Shown: positions 8,056 through 15,626, counted from the stretch's first letter. The stretch: 28,080 nt of DNA from JAAYZM01 sp964510785 (GCA_964510785.1 CAZECM010000040.1:1-28080); one strand, 5' to 3'. Notes: generated by a model not told the origin, from the sequence alone. A program made the numbers and translations.

Positions 8056-8337
8056 ATGAGCACCCCGAACACCGCGGACCTGCCCGAGCACGACGACGCC
8101 GACACGACACCGCTGCACCCCACGGGCTACGAGTCGCCGACGGCGAGCGCACCGCGAGACCGGCTGCGCGTCGGGACCGTCGTGTGGGGGCTCATCGTGG
8201 CCCTCGTCGGCACGGCCGTCATCGCCTGGGGCCAGGGACTGCGCTTCGACGTGCAGCTCGCCGCGATCGGCGTGCTCGCCGCGGCCGGCGTGCTGCTCGT
8301 GGTGAGCTCGCTGGTCCGCACGAGGAACAAGGTCTGA
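8056..8337 (+). CDS. Small two-helix membrane protein
   Basis: 93 aa. It has a polar N-terminus rich in Asp and Thr, then two membrane helices (about 40-60 and 67-85), ending in RTRNKV. The ATG at 8056 lies one base after the upstream stop, with AGGAGGG (8044-8050) inside the end of the PspC gene, so it is coupled to it. I recognise no family. It is probably an accessory of the same envelope-stress module. Confidence 0.8.
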   Translation: MSTPNTADLPEHDDADTTPLHPTGYESPTASAPRDRLRVGTVVWGLIVALVGTAVIAWGQGLRFDVQLAAIGVLAAAGVLLVVSSLVRTRNKV

Positions 8338-8354
8338 GCGGCCCCGCACAGAGC

Positions 8355-8397
8355 TCGAGGCCGGCACCGCGACGGAGGGTCGTGGTGCCGGCCTCGA
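8355..8397. terminator. Strong hairpin terminator between convergent genes
   Basis: TCGAGGCCGGCACC (8355-8368) pairs with GGTGCCGGCCTCGA (8384-8397), and the stem is extended by GCGAC/GTCGT-type pairs around a short loop. No T-run follows, as is usual in high-GC actinobacteria. It lies between the stop of the plus-strand small membrane gene and the end of the minus-strand gene at 8432, so it can serve both. Confidence 0.85.
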
Positions 8398-8431
8398 TGG
8401 TTCGGCGTGGTGCTAGCTCAACGTCCTTGCC

Positions 8432-8944
8432 TCACTCCGTGGCAATGCCGGGGGCTGCGGGGGCCACGGGGACCAACCGGCGCAGCGCCCAACCGACGAG
8501 GATGAAGAGCACGCCGAGCCCGATCACGAGGGCCGCGATGCCGAAGGCGACGACCGACGTGAAGAGCGATGCGCGGAGGAACGAGCCGTTCATGACGCTC
8601 GCGCGCTGGGCGCGAACCTCGGCGACCTCTTCCTCCGAGGCACCCTGCGCCTCGAGCTCGTTGGCCTTGGCGCCGAGCTCGGCGTACGTCAGGCCGCCCG
8701 AGCCCTTGAGTGCGTGGGTGTTGATGATGTCCGCCTGCGCGAATGCCGAGATGGGGTTGTTGACCTTCGTGCCGGCCGCGAACGCCGCGTCGTCCGGGAC
8801 GGTGATGTTCTCGGACGCAAGCTGCGAGGAGACGGCACCCCAGGTGACGCCACCCGCAAGGATGAGGACGAGGCCAGCGATCATGGTGAGCAGGCCGATG
8901 ACGCGGACGCCGTTCGAACGCTGTGTGGTGACAGCAGTAGACAT
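8432..8944 (-). CDS. Actinobacterial two-helix membrane protein ('LigA-like' misnomer family)
   Basis: 170 aa. An N-terminal helix (VRVIGLLTMIAGLVLILAGG) is followed by an extracytoplasmic region with TWGAVSSQLASENITVPDDA and an INTHALKGSGGLTYAEL stretch. A second helical region (LFTSVVAFGIAALVIGLGVLFILVGW) is near the C-terminus. This matches an actinobacterial family that databases often label 'aromatic ring-opening dioxygenase LigA'; nothing in the sequence supports a dioxygenase, and the membrane topology argues against it. The start at ATG 8944 has GGAAGGAA about 9 nt upstream. The gene is monocistronic and divergent from the glycosyltransferase. Confidence 0.82.
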   Translation of the reverse strand: MSTAVTTQRSNGVRVIGLLTMIAGLVLILAGGVTWGAVSSQLASENITVPDDAAFAAGTKVNNPISAFAQADIINTHALKGSGGLTYAELGAKANELEAQGASEEEVAEVRAQRASVMNGSFLRASLFTSVVAFGIAALVIGLGVLFILVGWALRRLVPVAPAAPGIATE

Positions 8945-9042
8945 GGCAGCGGTTCCTTCCAGATTCTCCGACTTATCCGGACCGTGAGGTGACCGCTGGT
9001 CCGGCGGGTTCTTCCGTTCCCGTGGTCCCCATCCTGCCGACG

Positions 9043-9071
9043 TTGACCCGTTTGTGCTCGGGACCTAGGTC
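9043..9071 (+). promoter_or_regulatory. Candidate promoter for the glycosyltransferase gene
   Basis: TTGACC (9043-9048), a 17-nt spacer, then TAGGTC (9066-9071). An alternative is a leaderless start from CAAGAT just upstream of the GTG at 9150. An inverted repeat GTGAC-gccg-GTCAC lies between the two. Confidence 0.35.
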
Positions 9072-9149
9072 ACCGCGGGTCGCGCGGCGCAGGTGACGCC
9101 GGTCACAGGGCTGACCTGCGGCGCGACGCGCGCGTGGCAAGATCGCCGG

Positions 9150-10292
9150 GTGAACCGCCGCATCGTGCACGTCTCCGACTCCTACCTGCCGGGGCTCGGC
9201 GGCATCGAGACGCAGATCGCGCACCTGGGTCGGCAACAGTCCGCGGCGGGGAACGCCGTCGGCGTCATCACCACGACCCCCGGCACCCCCGGCGCCCACG
9301 GTCTGTCCCGGGCCGTGGAGGACGGGCTCGACGTCTACCGCATCGCCGCCCGCATCCCCGGCGGCTACCCGATCCACCCGCGCGCGGCCCGGCACGTCGC
9401 CTCGGCGCTGAGCCGCCAGCGGCCCGACGTCGTGCACCTGCACATGGGCATCCTCGCGCCCACCGCGCAGGCGACCTTCCGCGTGGTGCGCCGGCTCGGT
9501 CTGCCCGCCGTCGTGACCGTGCACAGCGTGTGGGGGCCCGCCCAGGAGCACGCGCTGCGCCTGCTCGACCGAGTGGCGGGCTGGTCGCGGCTGCCCGTCG
9601 AGCTCGCGACGGTCTCCGAGATGGCCGCGGCCCCTCTGCGGCGCGTCGCGGGCGACCGGGCACCGGTCCACGTGCTGCGCAACGGCGTCGACGTCGGCGA
9701 GTGGCTCGGTGAGCCGCTCCCCCGCGAACGACCCGGGGTGCACGCCGTCTACGCGGCCCGGTTCGCTCCCCGCAAGCGCGTGCTGCCGCTGCTCGAGTCG
9801 CTGCGCCGCACGCGCGAGCTGCTCGGGCCGGACGGCGACGGGCTCTACGTCACGATCGCCGGTGAGGGCGAGGAGCTCGGCAAGGCGCGGGCGTTCCTCG
9901 ACGCGCACGCCATGACGGACTGGGTCTCGCTCCCCGGTCGGCTGGGCCGCACCGAGCTCAAGGAGCTGTACCGCCGCGCGGACGTCTACCTCGCGCCCGG
10001 CGTGCTCGACGCGTTCTCCGTCGCGAGCCAGGAGGCGCAAGCGGCAGGCCTCGCGATCGTCACGCGGTCCCAGTCCGGTGCGGCCGAGCTCGTCACCGAC
10101 GGCATGGAAGGACTGCTCGCCGACGACGACGAAGCACTGGCCCTCGCGCTGGTTCGCCTCGTGCGCGAGCCGGAGCTGCTGGAGCGGATCGTCACGCACA
10201 ACCGCACCACGGCGCCCCAGACGTCGTGGGACGCCGTCGTCGCCGCCCACGACGCCGTGTACGACCTGGCGCAGCGGCGCTACGCGCGGTAG
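9150..10292 (+). CDS. GT4-family glycosyltransferase
   Basis: 380 aa with a GT-B fold. The N-terminal acceptor half starts IVHVSDSYLPGLGGIETQI, the typical GT4 opening with the Gly-rich loop. The C-terminal nucleotide-sugar half has YAARFAPRKRV, ITIAGEG-like LYVTIAGEGEE, LPGRLGRTELKELYRRADVYLAPG, and the EX7E-like region DAFSVASQEAQAAG (about residue 286 on). It probably transfers a sugar to a lipid or polysaccharide acceptor; the substrate is unknown. The start is GTG 9150, since upstream in-frame codons are not family-like. The last 76 bp of the gene are duplicated at 15627-15702, so this 3' end is the left border of an accessory insertion and the final residues may have been exchanged. Confidence 0.9.
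   Translation: MNRRIVHVSDSYLPGLGGIETQIAHLGRQQSAAGNAVGVITTTPGTPGAHGLSRAVEDGLDVYRIAARIPGGYPIHPRAARHVASALSRQRPDVVHLHMGILAPTAQATFRVVRRLGLPAVVTVHSVWGPAQEHALRLLDRVAGWSRLPVELATVSEMAAAPLRRVAGDRAPVHVLRNGVDVGEWLGEPLPRERPGVHAVYAARFAPRKRVLPLLESLRRTRELLGPDGDGLYVTIAGEGEELGKARAFLDAHAMTDWVSLPGRLGRTELKELYRRADVYLAPGVLDAFSVASQEAQAAGLAIVTRSQSGAAELVTDGMEGLLADDDEALALALVRLVREPELLERIVTHNRTTAPQTSWDAVVAAHDAVYDLAQRRYAR
10215..10290 (+). repeat. Left copy of 76-bp direct repeat (3' end of GT4 gene)
   Basis: Aligned without gaps to 15627-15702 (offset 5412), with three mismatches at 10223, 10259 and 10271. It encodes PQTSWDAVVAAHDAVYDL and the following QRRYAR before the stop. It marks the left edge of the accessory block. 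Confidence 0.95.
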
Positions 10293-10300
10293 CTCAGCGT

Positions 10301-11551
10301 TCAGGGGCCGAGACACCCGATCGGGATGACGTGCACGCCGTCCTCACGGCGGCCACCGACTCCCGTGCTCGTGATGACGCCGAGGCACGAAGGCTCGCCA
10401 TGTCGTGCCGTGTCGACCCTGGACGCGAAGCGAAGCAGGGAGGCAGCCGCCTCGTCGACGGCGTCCGGGTCGAGCTTGACCTCGAAAGCTCCCCACCTGC
10501 CCGGGCCAGCAGTAACCACGGCGTCGACCTCGTACCCGTTCGAGTCGCGCCAGGAGTCGACCTGCGCACGTAGCGCCTGCGCATAGATGCGAATGTCGCG
10601 GACCACGAGCGACTCGAACTGCAGCCCCAGCGCGCCCAGATCGGTCGCCAGATCAGCGGTGCCGACTCCGAGCGCTGCGAGACCGAGCGACGGGTCCACG
10701 AAATACCGCACGGGTGCGGTGCGCAGTCGCGTGCGGGAACGCATGTGAGGGAGCCACGCCTCGGAGTTGTCGAGGAGGTGTAGTCGCTCGAGTGCGCTCA
10801 CGTAGCCGGAGAGAGTCTCTTTCGCGACAGGTCCGGCCTCACCGCCGACGTCTCGCGCCAGCTCGGCTGCCTTGACCGCGGTCCCGGCCGACCTGCCCAG
10901 CGACTCGATGAGCCGTCGCAGGTTGGTCGGGTCCCGCCGGGAGCCGAGGTTCGGCACGTCGACCTCGACGATGTTGGTCAGGTAGTCGGCCAGCCAGCGT
11001 CGAGCACTGGGCTCGTCGGCGTCGATGAGCTCGGGCCAGCCACCGATAACGATCCGCCGGAGAAGCTCGTCGAAGGACAGGTGCGTCCCCAGGCCCGTCT
11101 GCCGCTCGCCGTCGAGCAGGGTCGCGAGCGACATCTCGCCCGTGGAGTGCCCCGACTCGAACAGGCTCATCGGCCGCATCGCCATCACGGAGAATCGCCC
11201 CGCCCCGGAGTGGCGCGACACGTCGTCGTTGGGGGTGGCTGATCCGGTGAGGATGAAGTGGCCCTTCCCCCTGCGGTCATCCACCTGGCGGCGCACCAGG
11301 TTCCAGATGCGTGGTTCGATCTGCCACTCGTCGAACAAGATCGGGGTGGGGTGTTCGAAGAGCCGCTCAGGGGCGAGTTGGACGGAACTCCGCGCGACAG
11401 CATCCTCGTCGAACCGGAACACGGTCTTGGCGCGCCGGCTCGCCGTCGCGGTCTTGCCGCAGGCCTTCGGGCCCTCGATCAGGACCGCGCCGATGTAGCC
11501 AAGTCGCTCGTCGAGCTCTCGGTCCGCGATGCGCTGCAGGTAGGTTGCCAC
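10301..11551 (-). CDS. AAA_14/DUF4143 P-loop ATPase
   Basis: 416 aa. Walker A is GPKACGKT (27-34), Walker B is ILFDEW (71-76), and the sensor-like LTGSATP follows. Together they define the AAA_14 domain. The C-terminal DUF4143 part includes the YFVDPSLGLAALG and FESLVVRDIRIYA region and a PD-(D/E)XK-like stretch (YEVDAVV... WGAFEVKL). These ATPases are common accessory genes of unknown role, often in mobile regions. The start is GTG 11551; the upstream DNA is a palindrome within 23-bp tandem repeats that run up to and over the start, suggesting tight autoregulation. It is convergent with the glycosyltransferase, 8 bp apart. Confidence 0.9.
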   Translation of the reverse strand: MATYLQRIADRELDERLGYIGAVLIEGPKACGKTATASRRAKTVFRFDEDAVARSSVQLAPERLFEHPTPILFDEWQIEPRIWNLVRRQVDDRRGKGHFILTGSATPNDDVSRHSGAGRFSVMAMRPMSLFESGHSTGEMSLATLLDGERQTGLGTHLSFDELLRRIVIGGWPELIDADEPSARRWLADYLTNIVEVDVPNLGSRRDPTNLRRLIESLGRSAGTAVKAAELARDVGGEAGPVAKETLSGYVSALERLHLLDNSEAWLPHMRSRTRLRTAPVRYFVDPSLGLAALGVGTADLATDLGALGLQFESLVVRDIRIYAQALRAQVDSWRDSNGYEVDAVVTAGPGRWGAFEVKLDPDAVDEAAASLLRFASRVDTARHGEPSCLGVITSTGVGGRREDGVHVIPIGCLGP

Positions 11552-11565
11552 GGTGCAACTCTACC

Positions 11566-11634
11566 TTCTGCATGCCGTCAAGTCGACCTTTTGCATACGG
11601 TCAGGTCGACCGTATGCATGTCAGCGATTTGACC
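11566..11634. promoter_or_regulatory. Three 23-bp tandem repeats with embedded 27-bp palindrome
   Basis: The units at 11566-11588, 11589-11611 and 11612-11634 abut without spacers, sharing TGCAT near the start and (T)CGACC or TTGACC at the end. A degenerate fourth unit covers the ATPase start codon. The palindrome TGCATACGGTC-aggtc-GACCGTATGCA (11592-11618) has perfect 11-bp arms. This looks like an operator array for the ATPase gene. Confidence 0.8.
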
Positions 11635-11752
11635 TCGTGCACGTGGGGAGCGGCTCTGCGCGGATCCGCCGGTTGCGCAGTCGCCAATCCTCAGTGCGTA
11701 CGTGACTCGACCTTGTGCCGACTCAAGAAACCCATCAACAACAGGTCAGGGA

Positions 11753-11942
11753 TTACTTCTCGTTCTCACAGCTGACACATCGATCTCCGTTACGTGTAAC
11801 GGCGCCGCACGCCTGGCAGTACGTAGGCCCGCCCCATGGGTCTGCTCTGACCTGGGGTATCGCACCTGATTGTTGCAGGAGTCTGCAGCTCGTCCAGCGT
11901 CACCGCGACAACAAGATCGTCGTCCGAGTCAACCAGTCCCAC
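11753..11942 (-). pseudogene. Frameshifted zinc-ribbon protein remnant
   Basis: Two minus-strand frames join into one sensible protein. The first half from a GTG at 11942 reads VGLVDSDDDLVVAVTLDELQ; after one extra A it continues LLQQSGAIPQVRADPWGG and ends YCQACGAVTRNGDRCVSC then ENEK and a TAA. The two CxxC pairs form a zinc-ribbon-like tail. Both halves look protein-like and the other frames do not, so I infer a +1 frameshift near 11890-11896. The N-terminus is missing: an in-frame stop lies just upstream and the ISAs1 left end begins about 57 bp away. The family is not recognised. Confidence 0.5.
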
Positions 11943-11998
11943 GGCACCAACCTCAGTGGAGTGTGTTCAGGAAGTAGTCGTAGCCAGTCGTGGACCGG

Positions 11999-12016
11999 CA
12001 GGGCCCCGGAAAGGTC
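11999..12016 (+). repeat. ISAs1 left terminal inverted repeat
   Basis: Perfect 18-bp match to the reverse complement of 13283-13300. Confidence 0.95.
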
Positions 12017-12143
12017 GGTTGGCAGGCGTGTGACCTGGGGAGACATGGCCGGGTAGCGGCGTGGCGGGTGTGACGGATGGGGCTGGTGGGCTTGTGATTG
12101 GAGTTCTCATACAACAGTCCGAGCCTGAGAGCCCCACCCGTCG

Positions 12144-13277
12144 ATGCCATCTTCCCCAATGGCCGACGCGAACTCTGACGAACGCGCCGGTCTCCTCACC
12201 ACTCTTGCCCGCGTCCCCGACCCTCGCGATCCCCGCAAAGTCCGTTACCCACTGGCGGGGATGCTAGCCGTTGCGGTGTCCGCAGTCCTCGCCGGCGCGA
12301 AGTCGTTCGCCTCGATCGGCGAGTTCGCTGCCGATCTTCCGACTGATCAGCTCACTCGGTTCACCCTGGTCACGGCGCCGGTGGAGTCCACGCTGCGCAA
12401 GCTCTTCGCCCGGCTCGACGCTGCCAAGCTCGATGCCGTACTCGCTGCGTGGGCGTGGTGCCGGGTCCGTCAGGTCGGTGGCAGGAGGGTGATCGCGATC
12501 GACGGCAAGACCTTACGCGGCGCCCGCGCTCGTGGGGCAACAGCACCGCATCTGATCGCCGCGCTCGACCACGCCACCGGTGTCGTGCTCGGCCAGCATC
12601 AGGTCGATGCGAAATCGAATGAGATCCCCGCCGTCCGCGATCTCTTGGCGGGCTTCGCTGCCGCTGACCTGCACGGATGCGTGATCACGGTGGATGCGAT
12701 GCACACCCAGGACGAGACCGCACAAGCCATCGGGGATGCGGGCGCGGACTACGTGTTCACCGTCAAGGCCAACCGGCCCAAGCTCCTGGCAGCGTTGAAG
12801 AAGCTGCCCCGGAACAAGGTCCCGACCGGCTCGCGCTCCACCGAGACCGGGCACGGTCGTCGTGCGACCCGAACCATCAAGGTTATCGATCTGCCGGCGT
12901 TGCCGGGCTGGCCCGAGTTCGTCGGCGTCTCCCAGGTCGCGCAACTGCGCCGCACCGTCGCCAAAGCTGGGAAAAAGAGCGTCGAGGTCGTCTACCTCAT
13001 CACCTCCGTGGACCGCCACGACGCCCCGCCAGCAGTACTCGCCGCGTGGGTCCAGAACCACTGGGGAATCGAGAACCGGCTCCACTGGGTACGCGACGTC
13101 ACCTTCGACGAGGACCGCTCCCAAGTACGCACCGGTCCCTTGCCGCGCATCATGGCCAGTCTGCGCAACACCGCGCTCAACCTGCTCCGACTGATCGGCA
13201 GAACCGAGATCGCGGCCGCAACCCGACACCACTCACACCATCCCGATCAAACCATCACATGCACACTGACCTGCTGA
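12144..13277 (+). CDS. ISAs1-family DDE transposase
   Basis: 377 aa. It has the family N-terminal DDE_Tnp_1-associated region (VPDPRDPRKVRYPLAGMLAV), then the catalytic residues Asp120 in IAIDGKTLRGAR, Asp184 in ITVDAMHTQ and Glu310 in HWGIENRLHW, followed by DVTFDEDRS. It cuts and pastes the element through its 18-bp ends. The gene is intact, with no internal stop. ATG 12144 is taken as the start; ATG 12159 (MADAN) is possible. Neither has a strong ribosome-binding site, as is common in IS genes. Confidence 0.95.
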   Translation: MPSSPMADANSDERAGLLTTLARVPDPRDPRKVRYPLAGMLAVAVSAVLAGAKSFASIGEFAADLPTDQLTRFTLVTAPVESTLRKLFARLDAAKLDAVLAAWAWCRVRQVGGRRVIAIDGKTLRGARARGATAPHLIAALDHATGVVLGQHQVDAKSNEIPAVRDLLAGFAAADLHGCVITVDAMHTQDETAQAIGDAGADYVFTVKANRPKLLAALKKLPRNKVPTGSRSTETGHGRRATRTIKVIDLPALPGWPEFVGVSQVAQLRRTVAKAGKKSVEVVYLITSVDRHDAPPAVLAAWVQNHWGIENRLHWVRDVTFDEDRSQVRTGPLPRIMASLRNTALNLLRLIGRTEIAAATRHHSHHPDQTITCTLTC

Positions 13278-13282
13278 AACGT

Positions 13283-13300
13283 GACCTTTCCGGGGCCCTG
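13283..13300 (-). repeat. ISAs1 right terminal inverted repeat
   Basis: Perfect 18-bp complement of the left end at 11999-12016. Confidence 0.95.
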
Positions 13301-13350
13301 GCTTTGAGCCTCACCAGTTTGCGTCGGGGATCCTCGCCACGGCCAATTCC

Positions 13351-13380
13351 TGTCAAGAACGTTACTTCGCTCGCTAGGAT
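13351..13380 (+). promoter_or_regulatory. Promoter for the XRE regulator
   Basis: TGTCAA (13351-13356), an 18-nt spacer, then TAGGAT (13375-13380), about 48 bp before the ATG at 13428. It lies just outside the ISAs1 right end, so the IS did not separate gene and promoter. Confidence 0.45.
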
Positions 13381-13427
13381 AGACCTAGTTCGCTCTGTCT
13401 CGTCAACGACACCCGAAGGTGGCTCAT

Positions 13428-13832
13428 ATGGTTCCCACGACACCGACCCCGCTGCATGCACCTAGAAGTGAGCCCGTGACCGACACCAACTTCGCCGCCC
13501 GCCTCATGGCAGCGCGCAAGTCTGCCTCGCTCACCCAGCAGCAGCTCGCCGACCGCTCCGGTGCCCACGTGACCCAGATCCGTCGTTACGAAGCTGGCAG
13601 CAGTCAACCCACCCTCGACGTTCTCCGCTCATTGGCGCTCGCCCTCACCATCAGCGCTGACTCGCTTCTATTCGACCAAGACGAACGCGGCCCCCAAAGC
13701 CCATCACTGCGACTCAAGCTCGAAGCCGTCGACCAATTCACCCCCGACGAACAAGCACACGTCGCCGCCTTCATCGAAGGCGCACTTCTGCGCCACCACG
13801 CTAAACAAGCACTCACCGGCCAAGCCAGCTGA
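13428..13832 (+). CDS. XRE-family HTH regulator
   Basis: 134 aa from ATG 13428. An HTH_3 domain (about residues 20-77: FAARLMAARKSASLTQQQLA, then DRSGAHVTQIRRYEAGSSQP) is followed by a C-terminal segment (LRLKLEAVDQFTPDEQAHVA, FIEGALLRHHAK) seen in phage and antitoxin-type XRE proteins. GAAGGTGG lies 5-6 nt before ATG 13428; a GTG at 13476 (VTDTNF) that starts nearer the domain is also credible. It is followed 6 bp later by a gene on the same strand that may be its functional partner. Confidence 0.85.
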   Translation: MVPTTPTPLHAPRSEPVTDTNFAARLMAARKSASLTQQQLADRSGAHVTQIRRYEAGSSQPTLDVLRSLALALTISADSLLFDQDERGPQSPSLRLKLEAVDQFTPDEQAHVAAFIEGALLRHHAKQALTGQAS

Positions 13833-13838
13833 CGACTC

Positions 13839-14294
13839 ATGGTTTCGTGGCGCGACGCTGCCTCGCAGCAGGCCCAGGACGACCTCGACGGGCTGCTCGA
13901 CGCCGCTCTCGGGTTCGCCCAGCAGCAGCTCGACAAGTATGGCGAGTTCTATCCCTATGCCATCGTCGTGGACACCGACGGCAAACAGCGGATGGTCGCT
14001 GCCGACACGGGCGCCGAAAAGCCGGAATCAGCCGACCTGATCACCACACTCATCGGCGCTCTCGCTGGCCAACGAAACCAACTGCGCGGGGCCGCGATCG
14101 TGGCCGACGTCCGCGTGCCAGAAACTGACAGCGACGCCATCCGCGTCACGCTGGAGCACTCCGAACAGGTCGCGCTCACTGTCCTGCTGCCGTACCGGTC
14201 TCGCCGATTCGGGCGTGACGTCGAATACGGTGATCTCCAAGCTGGAGCAGCAGCAGCGTTCATCTGGCCCAGCGATTCAGCCCAAGGCGGCTAA
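13839..14294 (+). CDS. Hypothetical protein downstream of the XRE regulator
   Basis: 151 aa, soluble and acidic in the N-terminal half (DDLDGLLDAALGFAQQQLDK), with alternating hydrophobic strands (FYPYAIVVDTDG, LRGAAIVADVRVP, QVALTVLLPYR). No family is recognised. It could be an immunity-type protein given the toxin remnants next door, or the partner of the XRE protein. ATG 13839 is 6 bp past the upstream stop. The 3' end overlaps the convergent immunity-like gene by 18 bp. Confidence 0.7.
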   Translation: MVSWRDAASQQAQDDLDGLLDAALGFAQQQLDKYGEFYPYAIVVDTDGKQRMVAADTGAEKPESADLITTLIGALAGQRNQLRGAAIVADVRVPETDSDAIRVTLEHSEQVALTVLLPYRSRRFGRDVEYGDLQAGAAAAFIWPSDSAQGG

Positions 14295-14871
14295 CGCGCG
14301 CTGCGTCTCCTTACGCACCCACGCTCGTTCATCGCCGAGCATCCGCTCCAGCCCAGCCCGCGCCGATGGCACCCTGAGCTTCCGCAACGCCTTCACCGCG
14401 TGGCCGTTCACGTCCGTGTCACCGAGCAACTCGATGAGCACCCCACCGGCCTCAGGGCGCTTCGATCGTGCCAGCCCAAGCACGATCATCTCGCGGGCAC
14501 GTCCGTAGGAACGATCGCGAGCCAACTCGACAAGGGGCGTCGAAGCGGGCGTCGTCCCCGGTGACGTCCAGAGCGTTACCGACTGCCCACCTCAAGCCGA
14601 GCCCGGTCGAATCCTCGACCCGGCGAAACAGGTCCAACAACGGCCCGGTCGCGTCCGGTTTTGCCCACGGGACGCTCAGGACCCGGACAAGCTCCATGAG
14701 CGTCTTTTGCTCGGTGGTCTCTGACAGCGCTGCAGTCATGATCGGAACGGCCTTGCGGTAGCGAACCCCGGAGTGCCGCAACTCGGCCAACGACCCGACG
14801 TCGTAGCCCGCCTCGACAAGCTTCGCCAGAATCGGCCCTTCCTGCGGCGCTGGAGGCTCTTCCAGCGTCAC
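14277..14871 (-). pseudogene. HEAT-repeat immunity-like protein, frameshifted
   Basis: Two overlapping minus-strand frames form one protein of about 197 residues. The first starts at GTG 14871 (MTLEEPPAPQEGPILAKLVE) and runs through helical repeats to GDDARFDA. The second continues LVELARDRSYGRAREMIVLG, VLIELLGDTDVNGHAVKALR and KLRVPSARAGLERMLGDERA to a stop at 14277. The break is a run of four G on the plus strand (14534-14537); with three G the reading would be DALVELAR without interruption. HEAT-type repeats are common in immunity proteins. The GTG start overlaps the stop of the Tox-REase-7 tip by 4 bp, the standard toxin-immunity arrangement. It is either a real mutation or a sequencing error. 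Confidence 0.8.
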
Positions 14872-15128
14872 GGGAGGTTCCTGATCAGATTGATCCCTCC
14901 CGAGTCGACCGCACCCTGTAACGGCCCGGAAAGCTGGGTGCCGCCGCGGACATACAGATTGAACTGAAGCCCGTTGCTACCGGCGTAGGCCGAGAAATCT
15001 CGTAACTGGCTCGAATAGCTCAACCGCGAAACGTTCTTGACCTCGCCGATCACCGACGAGTTCAACTCATCAGGTATGCGGTACGCCGCCCTCCCACTCG
15101 CGGAGGGAATATGTTCAGTGAGGTTTTC
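14868..15128 (-). pseudogene. Severed C-terminal tip of a Tox-REase-7-type polymorphic toxin
   Basis: In frame from 15128 to the TGA at 14868 the minus strand encodes ENLTEHIPSASGRAAYRIPD, ELNSSVIGEVKNVSRLSYSS, QLRDFSAYAGSNGLQFNLYV, then RGGTQLSGPLQGAVDSGGIN and LIRNLP. The RIPD...IGEVKN signature gives the PD-(D/E)XK nuclease core (Asp of IPD, Glu and Lys of EVK). The whole matches the Tox-REase-7 restriction-endonuclease-fold toxins at RHS and WXG polymorphic-toxin C-termini. No toxin body lies upstream: an in-frame TGA and an IS5-family transposase begin at 15129. So this is a displaced tip joined to its immunity-like gene. Confidence 0.82.
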
Positions 15129-15626
15129 TCACCGGGTTCCTCGCTGAAGGTGTAGCAAGACAAGCGCGGCGGCGCTGATGGCGGTGATCCGACGGGGATC
15201 GAGGGTGACATGGCGCAGTGCTTTCCAGGTTTGCTTCAACAACGCGTTGCCGCGCTCTGCGGGCGCTCGGAGCGCGGCGATGATGGTGTTGCGGGCGCGG
15301 TTGTCGACCGCGAGGTCGCGTCTCTTGACCGGCACGAGAATCCCGATCCCGGCTCCTTGGTAGCCCTTGTCGGTCAGCGTCGGCAGACCCTTGGCGGCTG
15401 CGGTGTAGAGCGCGGGCAGGGCGTGGATGCGTGCGGCGGTGATGTCGTGGGTCAAGCCCGGCTCGACCGGGGAGACCCACTCGGGATAGCCGCAGGGGTT
15501 GCACAGGACCTGGACGTTCCCGCCGTGGCGCTTGTGTTTGCCGGAGTACCAGGCATCGTGACCGGTGTCGGGGTTCTTCGCCGCACAGCGGTCGGTGGCG
15601 ATCAGGGTGCCGTCCAGGCACACACA
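15129..15626 (-). mobile_element. IS5-family (DDE_Tnp_4) transposase, N-terminally truncated
   Basis: About 165 codons of the catalytic half remain: VCLDGTLIATDR (first Asp), WYSGKHKRHGGNVQVL, GLTHDITAARIH (second Asp), DKGYQGAG, and the end LVLLHLQRGTR. The usual N-terminal 80 or so residues are missing. The coding sequence stops making sense exactly where the right copy of the 76-bp repeat begins at 15627. Its left boundary interrupts the toxin tip. Terminal inverted repeats cannot be paired because the other end is gone. Confidence 0.88.

Larger units (their letters stand above)
11999..13300 (+). mobile_element. ISAs1-family insertion sequence, complete
   Basis: 1302 bp, bounded by perfect 18-bp terminal inverted repeats CAGGGCCCCGGAAAGGTC (11999-12016) and its complement (13283-13300). 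It carries one intact DDE transposase. The length and the CAGGGC...GGAAAGGTC ends are typical of ISAs1. No 8-10 bp target duplication is visible: TGGACCGG precedes the left end and GCTTTGAG follows the right end, which suggests rearrangement after insertion. Confidence 0.93.
10293..15626. other. Accessory block between 76-bp direct repeats
   Basis: About 5.3 kb lying between the two copies of the glycosyltransferase 3' end. It contains an ATPase of the AAA_14/DUF4143 type, an ISAs1 element, gene remnants, an XRE regulator with a partner gene, a severed toxin tip with an immunity-like gene, and a truncated IS5-family transposase. No integrase or relaxase is present. It could be a decayed integrated element that used the gene 3' end as attachment site, or the product of duplication and IS-driven rearrangement. 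Confidence 0.5.

Noticed and set aside
8432..8944. Aromatic ring-opening dioxygenase LigA
   Set aside because: The family carries this label in databases, but the protein is a small membrane protein with no metal-binding or dioxygenase motif.
11566..11634. CRISPR array
   Set aside because: The 23-bp units abut with no spacers, are only three in number, and contain a palindromic operator.
14534..14537. Programmed ribosomal frameshift in the immunity-like gene
   Set aside because: The site is a plain four-base homopolymer without an ideal slippery heptamer or evident downstream structure; mutation or sequencing error is simpler.
10293..15626. Integrative element with tRNA attachment site and integrase
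   Set aside because: No tRNA gene, integrase or excisionase can be seen; the flanking repeat is protein-coding, so only a decayed or rearranged insertion can be claimed.
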